A stretch of DNA of 64,000 nucleotides, from the NCBI RefSeq assembly GCF_014202225.1, contig NZ_JACHGE010000006.1, positions 62,001 to 126,000 on the forward strand, written 5' to 3'. The translations under genes were made by a program, and so were the position numbers. The notes beneath the pieces were generated by a model. It was not told the origin of the DNA, did not search any database, and saw nothing but the letters and a program-made list of their open reading frames with translations. This DNA comes from Algibacter amylolyticus (GTDB lineage: Bacteria; Bacteroidota; Bacteroidia; Flavobacteriales; Flavobacteriaceae). Positions 55,586 to 64,000 of the stretch are shown here, one piece after another (position 1 is the stretch's first letter; the number at the start of each line of letters is the position of its first letter).

Positions 55586-58585
55586 TTAAAATGAAAGATT
55601 AACTCCAAACGTTACAGTTCTATTAAGCGGAAAAGTATTAAAGTCTATCCCTACAACAGCGTCTTGGTTACTTACAGACGCAGACGCTTCTGGATCAAAA
55701 CCTGTATAATTTGTTATTACGAATAAATTTTCTACACTCGCATATACACGTGCATTAGAACATCCTATTTTTTCCAAAAATTGGGTATCTATATTATAGC
55801 TTAATGCAATGTTTTTCATACTTGCATAAGATCCGTCTTCTAAAAACTGTGTAGATATGGTCTGAGTTCCATCGGTTCCTGAAGGAATATTGCTTGGGTT
55901 GGTAGGTGTCCATCTATTTCTATAATCACCATGTACAGCATGAAATTGTTGAGCACCTAATCCCATTAATCGAGCTCTTGCGAAATTATAAATATCGTTA
56001 CCTTGAGAACCTGTAATTAAAAAGTTTAAATTCCAGTTTTTATAACTTACATCCCAATTCCATCCCCAAACAAAATCTGGATTACCATCACCAACTTTAG
56101 TGATATCATCCGTGGTTATAGCATCATCTCCATTTATGTCTTTGTATTTTGCATCACCAGGAACTCTATTAAACAAAGCCGCTTCTGCTTCTTCTCCTAT
56201 TTGGTAAACGCCTTCAAAAATATAGCCTCTAAATGTGCTAATAGGTAAACCAACTTCAACTCTTGTTGGGCTTATTGGAGAATCTACATTTGAGCCTATT
56301 TCTATAAATTCAACATCATCGTTAAGACTTAGTACTTTATTTTTATTACTTGAAAGATTTAATGTTGAGTTTATGCTCCAATTATGGTTTCTTAATATTC
56401 TGGTTCCTAAAGTAATTTCAAAACCTTTATTCTCTATTTCACCTGCATTAACAAACTTTCTTGTTGGTCCAACAAATTCTGGTAATTGGGTATCAAGTAA
56501 TAAATCGCTTGTGTTTTTTTTGTAATAATCTAATGATAATGTTATGGCCGAATTGAACACCCCAAGATCTGCACCTACATTTATTTGTTCTGTAGTTTCC
56601 CATGTTAAATCTGGATTAGAAACTCTATTAGATGGAGCAACTCCTGTTGTTATTGAACCATCGAACGGATAATTAATATCTGCACCTAGTACAGCTCTTG
56701 CTCTTGTACCAAAAGGGTTAATACCTTGATTACCCACTTCACCATAACTTACTCGAAATTTAAGATTATTTATGGTTTCTATATTTTTAATAAAATTTTC
56801 TTCAGAAACTTTCCATGCCAAAGATGCAGATGGAAAATAGCCCCATTTATTTTTCTGAAAAACACTCGTACCATCAGCTCTTAAAGATGCAGTAAGTAGA
56901 TATTTATCCATAAATGAGTAATTAATACGTCCAAGAAAAGATTCTAAATCTCTGTTACTTTCCGAATTCTCAACAACTTGAATATTGGCTGCAGACAAAT
57001 CTTTAAACGTTACAACATCTGTAAAGAAATTACTTGCGGTAATATCTGTACTGTTACTTTTGTTTACCACCAACTCATGTACAGCATCTATTTTTAAACT
57101 ATTATTTTCATTAATATCTATAGAATAGGTTAATCTATTTGTATTGAACAAATTAGATATAGATGTGTTTTCTAGAAAAGCAACACCAATTGAACTAGAA
57201 ATTAATGGATCATAAGCATTATTATCTCTTTCAGTTCTTACAAGTCCTAAAGAGGAATTAAATACTAAATTCTTAGCGACGTCCCAATTAAAATATCCAT
57301 TTACACTTAAACGATCTGTTGTGTTTTCTCTAATATTATTTTGTGCACCAACTAAAGGGTTTGTATTAGACGTGGCAACATTTTTAATAGAATTAAAATT
57401 ATAATCACCATCTTCATTAAAAGAAGCTGTTGTTGGATCCCAAGCTAAACCTCTACCTATATCTGCTTTAAAACCATTTGTTTCTTCTTGTCCTAAATTG
57501 AAATTAAGACCAACTTTTATTTTATCCGATAGTTTGGCGTTAAAATTACTTCTTAAATTAAGTCTTTTAAAGTCCTGATTAATTACTGTAGATTCTGCAT
57601 CATAATAATTTCCAGAAATATAATAGTCCATTTTTTCACTTCCTCCACTAGCTGAAATTTGAAAATTATTGGTATATCCTGTTTTTAATAGACGTTCTTG
57701 CCAATCTTCTCCACCAGAAGCACGCAAAGCCTCTATTTCTTCGGTAGTGTAAAAAGGGTTTGGTTGATTTGGATCTACGCCTTCAACAAAATTAACACCT
57801 TCTGCAAATTGGACAGCGCTCATTAAATCTAGTCTTTGAGTGACGCTAGATACTCCACTAAACATATCCACACTTATTTTTGCCTTTCCAGGTTTACCTT
57901 TTTTTGTAGTTATCAAAATCACACCATTGGCTCCTCTTGTTCCATAAATAGCAGTAGCCGAAGCGTCTTTAAGCACCTCCATAGATTGAATATCATTGAC
58001 ATTAACCGTTGAAATAGAAACAAACTGCCCATCAACTACATACAATGGATCATTACCACCCGTAATAGAGTTTGCTCCTCTAATACGAATTTTAAAATCG
58101 CCTCCCGGCGCTCCTCCCGTTTGAGATACCTGTACACCTGCTGCTCTACCTTGTAAAGCCTGACTTACGTCACTTAAAGGCTGCTTGTCAAAATCTTTTG
58201 ATGAAACTGATGTTAATGCACCGGTTAAATCACTGCGCTTAGCAGTACCATAACCTACTACTACAACGGCATCTAATTGAGCGGCATCTTCCTCCATTAT
58301 TATATCGATTGTTGTATTGTTACCAACAACTTGTTTTGTTGTTTGGTAACCTAAAAAACTAAATACTAGTTTGTCTTTTGGTAATGCATTAATCCTGTAA
58401 TTACCATCAAAATCAGTAGCTGTTCCAATATTAGTGCCTTCTACGATCACATTAACTCCAGGTAATACTATGCCATTTACATCTTTTACGATTCCTGTAA
58501 TAGTACTCGTATTTTGAGCTGACCCCAGAATACTAGCAAAACATATTACAACTAGAATACATTTTTTAAAAATACGTTCATTCAT
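55586..58585 (-). CDS. SusC/RagA-like TonB-dependent transporter 2
   Basis: A 999-residue outer-membrane transporter. Signal peptide (ends near LGSAQ, residue 24), CNA_B domain (GIVKDVNGIVLPGVNVIVEG; FDGNYRINAL), DAVVVVGYGTAKRSDLTGA linker, plug (LQGRAAGVQVSQTGGAPGG; IRGANSI; YVVDGQF; MEVLKDASATAIYGTRGANG) and barrel ending VTFGVNLSF. The second SusC of the locus, in block C between GH105 and SusD 2. Likely imports the products of the PL8 lyase. No copy of the 41-bp operator precedes block C, so it is probably under the other HTCS. Confidence 0.95.
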   Translation of the reverse strand: MNERIFKKCILVVICFASILGSAQNTSTITGIVKDVNGIVLPGVNVIVEGTNIGTATDFDGNYRINALPKDKLVFSFLGYQTTKQVVGNNTTIDIIMEEDAAQLDAVVVVGYGTAKRSDLTGALTSVSSKDFDKQPLSDVSQALQGRAAGVQVSQTGGAPGGDFKIRIRGANSITGGNDPLYVVDGQFVSISTVNVNDIQSMEVLKDASATAIYGTRGANGVILITTKKGKPGKAKISVDMFSGVSSVTQRLDLMSAVQFAEGVNFVEGVDPNQPNPFYTTEEIEALRASGGEDWQERLLKTGYTNNFQISASGGSEKMDYYISGNYYDAESTVINQDFKRLNLRSNFNAKLSDKIKVGLNFNLGQEETNGFKADIGRGLAWDPTTASFNEDGDYNFNSIKNVATSNTNPLVGAQNNIRENTTDRLSVNGYFNWDVAKNLVFNSSLGLVRTERDNNAYDPLISSSIGVAFLENTSISNLFNTNRLTYSIDINENNSLKIDAVHELVVNKSNSTDITASNFFTDVVTFKDLSAANIQVVENSESNRDLESFLGRINYSFMDKYLLTASLRADGTSVFQKNKWGYFPSASLAWKVSEENFIKNIETINNLKFRVSYGEVGNQGINPFGTRARAVLGADINYPFDGSITTGVAPSNRVSNPDLTWETTEQINVGADLGVFNSAITLSLDYYKKNTSDLLLDTQLPEFVGPTRKFVNAGEIENKGFEITLGTRILRNHNWSINSTLNLSSNKNKVLSLNDDVEFIEIGSNVDSPISPTRVEVGLPISTFRGYIFEGVYQIGEEAEAALFNRVPGDAKYKDINGDDAITTDDITKVGDGNPDFVWGWNWDVSYKNWNLNFLITGSQGNDIYNFARARLMGLGAQQFHAVHGDYRNRWTPTNPSNIPSGTDGTQTISTQFLEDGSYASMKNIALSYNIDTQFLEKIGCSNARVYASVENLFVITNYTGFDPEASASVSNQDAVVGIDFNTFPLNRTVTFGVNLSF

Positions 58586-58607
58586 AATTACTTAAATTTA
58601 GTTATAG

Positions 58608-59687
58608 TTAGTTTTTAGTTAATTTCAATATTTCAGTTCCTAATAACACATAAGCACCAGCACCATAAGCCATGGTCGTATTTTTATCTGTATCGCCAGG
58701 TGCTGCTCCTATAGGTTGTACCCATCCTATCATACCGGTTTCTTCATTTATACATTGTGATAAACTCACCCACGCCTTTTCAACTACAGGTCTATAACTT
58801 TCTTCATCTAACAAACCATTATTAATACCCCAAGCCAAAGCAAACGCATTAAATGCAGAACTTGATGTTTCTTTTTTGGGAACGTCATTTGGATCAAGTA
58901 AATTACTTCTCCACATGCCATCTTCTTGTTGTAAACTAGCAATCTTTTTTGCCATGTCTTTAAATAAGTTTATGTAGGGTTGCTTCATTTCCTCATCATT
59001 AATAAAAGGGATTTGTCTAGCTAAACCAGCAATCACCCAACCATTACCACGCCCCCAAAAAACTTTTTCACCATTAGGACTTTTTTTATTAAAAAATCGA
59101 GCATCTCTGTAAAACAAGTTCTCATCTTTATCATATAAATAATCATACACATCCCAGAACATTTTATCGGAGTAATCAAAGTATTTTTGATCATTTAAAA
59201 TTTCACCGGACATCATATAAACAGGAGGAGCCATAAATAAAGCATCGCACCACGACCAGTCTTTTCTTCCTGGAATTGCTGTTACTATAAGGGAGTCCAT
59301 ACGTTTTTTTAATTTTTCAACGTAGAAAACATTTTTTTTATGCCTATATAAATCTAAGAATACTTGACCGCATGCTAAATCATCTGCATGTCTTAACCGA
59401 GGAGCACAATCCCAATCAAACGAATTTCCCCAATCTTCAACAGCATTTAAATACTTTTCATTGTTTGTCGCCTCATATAAAGGAACAAGGGATATATAAA
59501 AGGTTGACGGAACCCATCCATTATCAAAATCATTATTTTTCTTTATGTTATTTCTTGAAGGATTTGCTAACTCGTAATCAGCAACTTTCTGCATATTTAA
59601 AATAATCGTTTCTTTTTTCAAATATTCTTTATCACATTTACTAGAAAGAACTAAAAAGAATAGTAAAATAATTGTCAAGTACTTCAT
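58608..59687 (-). CDS. Glycoside hydrolase family 105 (unsaturated uronyl hydrolase)
   Basis: A 359-residue (alpha/alpha)6 enzyme. GH105 removes the 4,5-unsaturated uronic acid that a lyase leaves at the non-reducing end. Seen: DNGWVPSTFYISLVPLYEAT (~56-74), RHADDLACGQVFLDLY with Asp102/Asp103, WSWCDALFMAPP with Asp148, GRGNGWVIAGLAR, and SSSAFNAFALAWGI. GH88 is the alternative, but the RHADD and WCDALFM blocks favour GH105. A hydrophobic N-terminus signals export; the Cys18 context (SSKC) is a poor lipobox. First gene of block C, 22 bp before susC 2, and divergent from the second HTCS. Pairing with the PL8 lyase is functionally coherent. Confidence 0.9.
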   Translation of the reverse strand: MKYLTIILLFFLVLSSKCDKEYLKKETIILNMQKVADYELANPSRNNIKKNNDFDNGWVPSTFYISLVPLYEATNNEKYLNAVEDWGNSFDWDCAPRLRHADDLACGQVFLDLYRHKKNVFYVEKLKKRMDSLIVTAIPGRKDWSWCDALFMAPPVYMMSGEILNDQKYFDYSDKMFWDVYDYLYDKDENLFYRDARFFNKKSPNGEKVFWGRGNGWVIAGLARQIPFINDEEMKQPYINLFKDMAKKIASLQQEDGMWRSNLLDPNDVPKKETSSSAFNAFALAWGINNGLLDEESYRPVVEKAWVSLSQCINEETGMIGWVQPIGAAPGDTDKNTTMAYGAGAYVLLGTEILKLTKN

Positions 59688-59762
59688 GCTAAAATATTGT
59701 TTAACTAATTTGTAGAATTACAAATGTGAATATTTTAAACGAAAATTAAATGACGACAAATT

Positions 59763-59838
59763 CCAAATATTAGTTAATTGTGTCAAATCAAATAATTATT
59801 AAAAAAATTGACCAAATATTCGGTTATTTGTTTCAAAA
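59763..59838. promoter_or_regulatory. Direct-repeat candidate operator between GH105 and HTCS 2
   Basis: Two ~26-bp direct repeats, 49 bp apart start to start: CCAAATATTAG-TTAATTGTG then TCAAAT (59763-59788), and CCAAATATTCGGTTATTTGT then TTCAAAA (59812-59838). They lie in the 310-bp divergent intergenic region 59688-59997, which otherwise shows no gene. They differ from the 41-bp operator of blocks A and B. A binding site for HTCS 2 is the simplest reading; no clear TAnnTTTG box was located for either direction. Confidence 0.55.
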
Positions 59839-59997
59839 TTTAATATTTAAATTTCACCTTAACCTATATTGGTTTGAAAATCAACAAATTAAAACACACA
59901 GAAAATCAATTTTATAAATCTTTGTTAATTGACAGCATGAGCAGTTAAAAGCTTCATGTTTTTTTAACTAAATTTGAGAATACTAGTTTATAAAGGA

Positions 59998-62900
59998 ATG
60001 AACAAATTTATTCATAGCGCCTTCTTAATTATTGTTTTAAACACAACAAGTAATTTATTTGCCCAAATTCATTTTGAAAACCTGAATACAAGAGCTGGTT
60101 TATCACAAAACACAGTTCTATCTGTTTGTCAAGATAGTTTAGGTTTTATGTGGTTTGGAACCGGAAAAAATGGCCTTAACAAATACGATGGAAACTCTTT
60201 TACGTATTTTAAACATCAACAAAACAATATAAACAGCTTATCATCTAACCATATTACAAAACTTCTTTCGGGTAAAAATGGATCTCTATGGATTGGAACG
60301 GAGAATGGTTTAAACTATTACAATGCCTTTAACGAAACAATTACTAGAGTTAACTACAAAACCCAAAACGGAATAATATATAGCTTTGATAAACAAGTGG
60401 TAAGGTCGTTAAAAAAAGAAAAAAATGGCACCCTTTGGTTAGTTACATCGGCCGGCTTATTTATTAAAAGCCCAAAAGACCCCATTTTTAGGGAATATAC
60501 AACACCTTTGACTTCTCCAATTTTAGAAATAGAACCGCTTAATGATGGTAAATATTTAATTTCTTCGGGTAAGTTTGTTTATCTATTTAACAAGAACAAA
60601 AATGAACTTCAAAAAACAAGTTTAATAGATTCTAATAAAGTAGCAGCTATTACAACAATCTATAAAGATATCTCAGGAAATCTTTTTTTTGGTAACAGCA
60701 GGAATGGTTTTGCCGTGTTTTTAAAAAATGAAAATAAAACGATTTACTATTTGGCAGGAGAATCAAATGGCTTAAAAAACGGTGTAATTAGGTCGTTTTG
60801 TGAAAATAAAAAAGGTGAGGTTTTTATAGGAACTGCAAATGGATTATATATTTTTAATTCTGAATCTTTAAAATTAAAAGGCTATTTTTCTGAGCAAAAG
60901 AATGATGTAGGTCTCAGTCATAACTCCATACACAGTATTGTTAAAGATGTTTCGGGCAATTTATGGTTTGGTACATTTAGTGGTGGTGTAAATATTAAAT
61001 ATGCTACAAATTATTCTTTTAAATCCTTTAAACATTCTGAAAACTTAAACAATTCAATTTCATCAAATATAATTAATACCTTTTATGAAGATGAATACGG
61101 TATGTGGATTGGTACAGATGGAAAAAGTATATCACTACTTAATAATGGAAAGTTTAAGAACTTTGTAAACTCAAATTTATCTAGCCATATAAAGGCAGTT
61201 TATAAAAAGGATAAAAATCACCTTTGGCTTGGTAGCCATGACTTAGGAAAAGATGATTATGGACTTGTTTTATTTAATGAGGATTCTGGACTAGTTGAAA
61301 AAAAACTATTTCAAAACTTTTCAGTTTATGGAATTCAAAAAGATAAGAGTGGCATGTTATGGCTCGCATCAAATACTAAAGGACTACTCTTCTTAAATGA
61401 AAACACATTACAATTAGAAAAAAGATTATTACCAGATGAATTAAAAAGTAAAACTAAAGTTATAACATATTGGAAAAAAAAGGACATAATGTTTATTTGC
61501 TCTACCAATAATATCTTTATTTATAATTTTAACCTGAATCAATTTATTGAAATACAAGACAATCCACTAAAAAATTCTACTTACGAAATAAATGACCTAT
61601 TTATTGACTCAACCGATAATGTTTGGATAGGTACATCAAATGGCTTATTAAAATTAACGCATTTAAACCTAATTAATGGGAACAATACTATCCATAAATT
61701 AGAAACCTTAAATATAAATGTGAAATCAATAAATGAAGGTGTAAATAATTCTATTTGGGTTAGCTCTTTTGAAGGATTATCTCATATCTCCAAAGACTTT
61801 ACCAAGATTCAAACTTATGATCAACAATATAAAATTCAAGGTAACGAGTTTATAAACAAATCGAGTTATAAATCTAAAGACCATACACTTTGGTTTGGTG
61901 GAAATGAAGGATTTACAAAATTTCACTCTTCAAAATTAGAAAAAAACTTATACGTACCGCCAATAGTACTTACAAAAATTGAAATTGACAATAAAAACTA
62001 TTTACCAAAAGATAGTACGGGATTAGATATTGAAACTATTACATTTAAAAAAAGAATAGATTTAAAATATTACCAGAAAAACATAACCCTAACTGCAGCA
62101 GCTTTAAATTATATTATACCAAATAAAAACCAATATGAATGGGTTTTATCTAAGGATAATGAATCAATTATTAACGGAAATAGTCCAATTATAAATATAA
62201 ACAACCTAAATACGGGGAGTTATATTTTATCCATCAAAGCATCCAATAATGACGGTGTTTGGGTGGATTCTCCTTTAGAGTTAGAATTAAATATACTTCC
62301 ACCGTGGTGGAAATCTAATTTTGCATATGCGATATACTTTTTTCTAGGAGCTTGCATAGTTATGCTAGTCAGAAAAAAATATAAAGACAGAAAAAAAATT
62401 CTACATGAATTAGAATTAGAAAAAATAGAAAAAATAAAAGACAAGGAATTACAGGAAGAAAAACTAATGTTTTTCACAAATGTTTCGCACGAAATTAGAA
62501 CCCCATTAACACTTATTTCTGGCCCCATACATCATGCTTTATCAATTTCAAACAACAATGAAATTACAGAAAATCTATTAATAGCAGAAAAAAACACCAA
62601 TTACTTAAAGGAACTTGTTAATCAAATTTTAGATTTTAGAAAAATAGAAAAAAATGCTAAATCGTTAAAACTATTTAGAACAGACATTAATGCTTTTATA
62701 GAAAATATCTGTTACTCATTTAACAATCCATCTGCAAATAGCAATACAAACATAACTTTCAATTCTACTTTTGAAAATAGAATATTTATAGACAGAGATG
62801 TGATAAACAAAATAGTACGCAATTTAATATCGAATGCTATTAAATTCAATTTAAATGAGTCTCCAATTTTAGTCAATTTAAGTGAAAAGCCCCTAAAACA

Positions 62901-64000
62901 AATTTCTAAACTTCATAATTCTTTTTCGGTAGGTAAAATAAATAAAAAAGAACAAATAGTAATTATTACTGTTGAAGATAGTGGTATTGGTATTACAAAA
63001 AACTTGCTTCCTAAAATATTTAATCGCTTTTTCCAAGTCGATGATTCAAAAAATAAACATTTAGGCTCCGGCATTGGTTTATCTTTGGTTAAAAGTCTTG
63101 TTCTTCTGCATAAAGGAAGCATTAAAGTTGAAAGTGAGCACAATAAAGGCACCAGATTTACGGTAACTTTACCTATAAATAAAGATTACTACAATTCAGA
63201 GGAGTTTGTGTTTAAAAGTGAAACAATTGAGAAGCAGAAAACCGAAAAAATAGCCTATAAAATTAAAGAGAATAAGCTAGAAATAATCAAGAATAAAAAT
63301 ACAGTTTTACTTGTAGATGATAACGAAGAACTTTTAAATTGGATGGTTTCCTTCCTTTCTAAAGAATTTAATTGTTTAACAGCAGAAAACGGCAAGAAAG
63401 CCATAAACATCGCAAATAAAATGAACCCAGATATTATAGTATCAGATGTTATGATGCCCAAAATGAATGGTTTTGAAATATGCAAAACATTAAAAAACAA
63501 AATTAATACTAGCCATATCCCTATTATTCTGCTTACAGCCAAAACCTTTGAAGAAGATGTTAAAGAAGGGTTCGACTCAGGTGCAAATTCATATATCAAT
63601 AAACCATTCAATCCAGAAATATTAATAAAAACAATAGGAAATTTTATTAATTTAAAGAAAACCATAGTTGATAAATATAATGCCAATTATAGGGATTCTT
63701 CTTTAATAGAAAAACTTTCTATACATGATAGAAAAATTATCGACAAGGCTAATTCTTATATTGAAAGTAACATATCTGACACAAATATGAGTGTTGAAAA
63801 AATGGCAAGTGACTTAGCCATGAGTCGATCTACTTTATTCAGAAAAATTAAAGTGATAACAAATACATCGCCTAATGATTATATAAAGAACTACCGCTTA
63901 TCTATAGCATTAGAATTAATAAAAGAAAAAGAATATTCGATAAACGAAATATCTGAAAAAGTAGGGTTTAATGACTTTTATTACTTCAGAAAATGCTTTA
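59998..64000 (+). CDS. Hybrid two-component system regulator 2 (HTCS), 3' end outside window
   Basis: An open frame of 1334 codons from ATG 59998 that runs off the window. Signal peptide (ends near NLFAQ, residue 22), propeller repeats (MWFGTGKNGLNKYDGN; LWIGTENGLNYYN; LWFGTFSGGVNI; VWIGTSNGLLKL), a Y_Y_Y region, a membrane helix (~775-795), HisKA with His831 in NVSHEIRTP, HATPase (EDSGIGIT; GSGIGLSLVKSLV), a receiver with Asp1150 in SDVMMPKMNG, and an AraC HTH that is nearly complete (MASDLAMSRSTLFRKIK; EISEKVGFNDFYYFRKC). It is divergent from block C and probably controls it through the direct repeats at 59763-59838. Only the last few residues are missing. Confidence 0.95.
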   Translation, partial: MNKFIHSAFLIIVLNTTSNLFAQIHFENLNTRAGLSQNTVLSVCQDSLGFMWFGTGKNGLNKYDGNSFTYFKHQQNNINSLSSNHITKLLSGKNGSLWIGTENGLNYYNAFNETITRVNYKTQNGIIYSFDKQVVRSLKKEKNGTLWLVTSAGLFIKSPKDPIFREYTTPLTSPILEIEPLNDGKYLISSGKFVYLFNKNKNELQKTSLIDSNKVAAITTIYKDISGNLFFGNSRNGFAVFLKNENKTIYYLAGESNGLKNGVIRSFCENKKGEVFIGTANGLYIFNSESLKLKGYFSEQKNDVGLSHNSIHSIVKDVSGNLWFGTFSGGVNIKYATNYSFKSFKHSENLNNSISSNIINTFYEDEYGMWIGTDGKSISLLNNGKFKNFVNSNLSSHIKAVYKKDKNHLWLGSHDLGKDDYGLVLFNEDSGLVEKKLFQNFSVYGIQKDKSGMLWLASNTKGLLFLNENTLQLEKRLLPDELKSKTKVITYWKKKDIMFICSTNNIFIYNFNLNQFIEIQDNPLKNSTYEINDLFIDSTDNVWIGTSNGLLKLTHLNLINGNNTIHKLETLNINVKSINEGVNNSIWVSSFEGLSHISKDFTKIQTYDQQYKIQGNEFINKSSYKSKDHTLWFGGNEGFTKFHSSKLEKNLYVPPIVLTKIEIDNKNYLPKDSTGLDIETITFKKRIDLKYYQKNITLTAAALNYIIPNKNQYEWVLSKDNESIINGNSPIININNLNTGSYILSIKASNNDGVWVDSPLELELNILPPWWKSNFAYAIYFFLGACIVMLVRKKYKDRKKILHELELEKIEKIKDKELQEEKLMFFTNVSHEIRTPLTLISGPIHHALSISNNNEITENLLIAEKNTNYLKELVNQILDFRKIEKNAKSLKLFRTDINAFIENICYSFNNPSANSNTNITFNSTFENRIFIDRDVINKIVRNLISNAIKFNLNESPILVNLSEKPLKQISKLHNSFSVGKINKKEQIVIITVEDSGIGITKNLLPKIFNRFFQVDDSKNKHLGSGIGLSLVKSLVLLHKGSIKVESEHNKGTRFTVTLPINKDYYNSEEFVFKSETIEKQKTEKIAYKIKENKLEIIKNKNTVLLVDDNEELLNWMVSFLSKEFNCLTAENGKKAINIANKMNPDIIVSDVMMPKMNGFEICKTLKNKINTSHIPIILLTAKTFEEDVKEGFDSGANSYINKPFNPEILIKTIGNFINLKKTIVDKYNANYRDSSLIEKLSIHDRKIIDKANSYIESNISDTNMSVEKMASDLAMSRSTLFRKIKVITNTSPNDYIKNYRLSIALELIKEKEYSINEISEKVGFNDFYYFRKCF

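Noticed and set aside
62220-63686. Minus-strand frames at 62220-62528, 62913-63152 and 63255-63686
   Set aside because: They are antisense to the second HTCS, whose plus-strand frame is open from 59998 to the window end with all expected domains.

Overview
The window is AT-rich chromosomal DNA from a marine Bacteroidota, most likely a member of Flavobacteriaceae. The grounds are SusC/SusD pairs, hybrid two-component regulators, type IX secretion (T9SS) sorting tails, many sulfatases, Bacteroidota promoters (TTTG-N19-TAnnTTTG) and a typical flavobacterial housekeeping cluster. The species was not identified.

Positions 1-11200 are mostly housekeeping. On the minus strand lie murA (partial), a DUF4290 gene and a DUF493 gene. 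On the plus strand follow an AAA ATPase, a RecQ helicase, fmt, HU and a YqgE-like gene. A class IV aminotransferase and a START-like protein lie on the minus strand, followed by a tRNA-Met(CAT) on the plus strand. Into this block is set a single-polypeptide restriction-modification enzyme (4142-7123), bounded by inverted copies of a palindromic site. A second, unrelated repeat occurs in opposite orientations at 1311-1437 and 7328-7415. Positions 11333-12007 hold two decayed genes: a PLP-dependent deaminase/desulfhydrase fragment and a LuxR-type regulator.

Positions 12190-64000 form one large polysaccharide utilization locus (PUL) for a sulfated, probably uronic-acid-containing glycan. There are three main minus-strand transcription blocks. 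Block A (28226 to 12190) encodes SusC, SusD, a surface lipoprotein, a sulfatase, two tandem GH74-like propeller lipoproteins, a PHP-domain protein and a GH3. Block B (45144 to 35729) encodes a T9SS carbohydrate-binding-like protein, a GH2, two sulfatases and a terpenoid-cyclase-fold/PHP-like fusion, and is followed by a hybrid two-component system (HTCS, 35577-31573). Block C (59687 to 45667) encodes a GH105, a second SusC/SusD pair, a large PL8-type lyase with DNRLRE and Calx-beta modules, a beta-helix lipoprotein and a sulfatase. A second HTCS starts at 59998 on the plus strand and runs off the window.

A plausible division of labour is as follows. PL8, and perhaps the beta-helix protein, cut the polymer at the surface. 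The SusC/D pairs import oligosaccharides. GH105 removes the unsaturated uronate left by the lyase. The sulfatases desulfate, and GH2 and GH3 trim neutral sugars. Substrate identity is inference.

Two structural results stand out. First, four copies of a ~41-bp operator (28357, 30177, 31488, 45413) each lie exactly 26 bp upstream of a TAnnTTTG box, which defines a regulon probably driven by the first HTCS. Second, positions 28600-31600 are a graveyard of tandemly duplicated and deleted PUL units. It holds a SusC 5' scar, a lipoprotein 3' scar, two vestiges of an HTCS 3' end, and a sulfatase whose last ~39 codons are HTCS sequence read out of frame.
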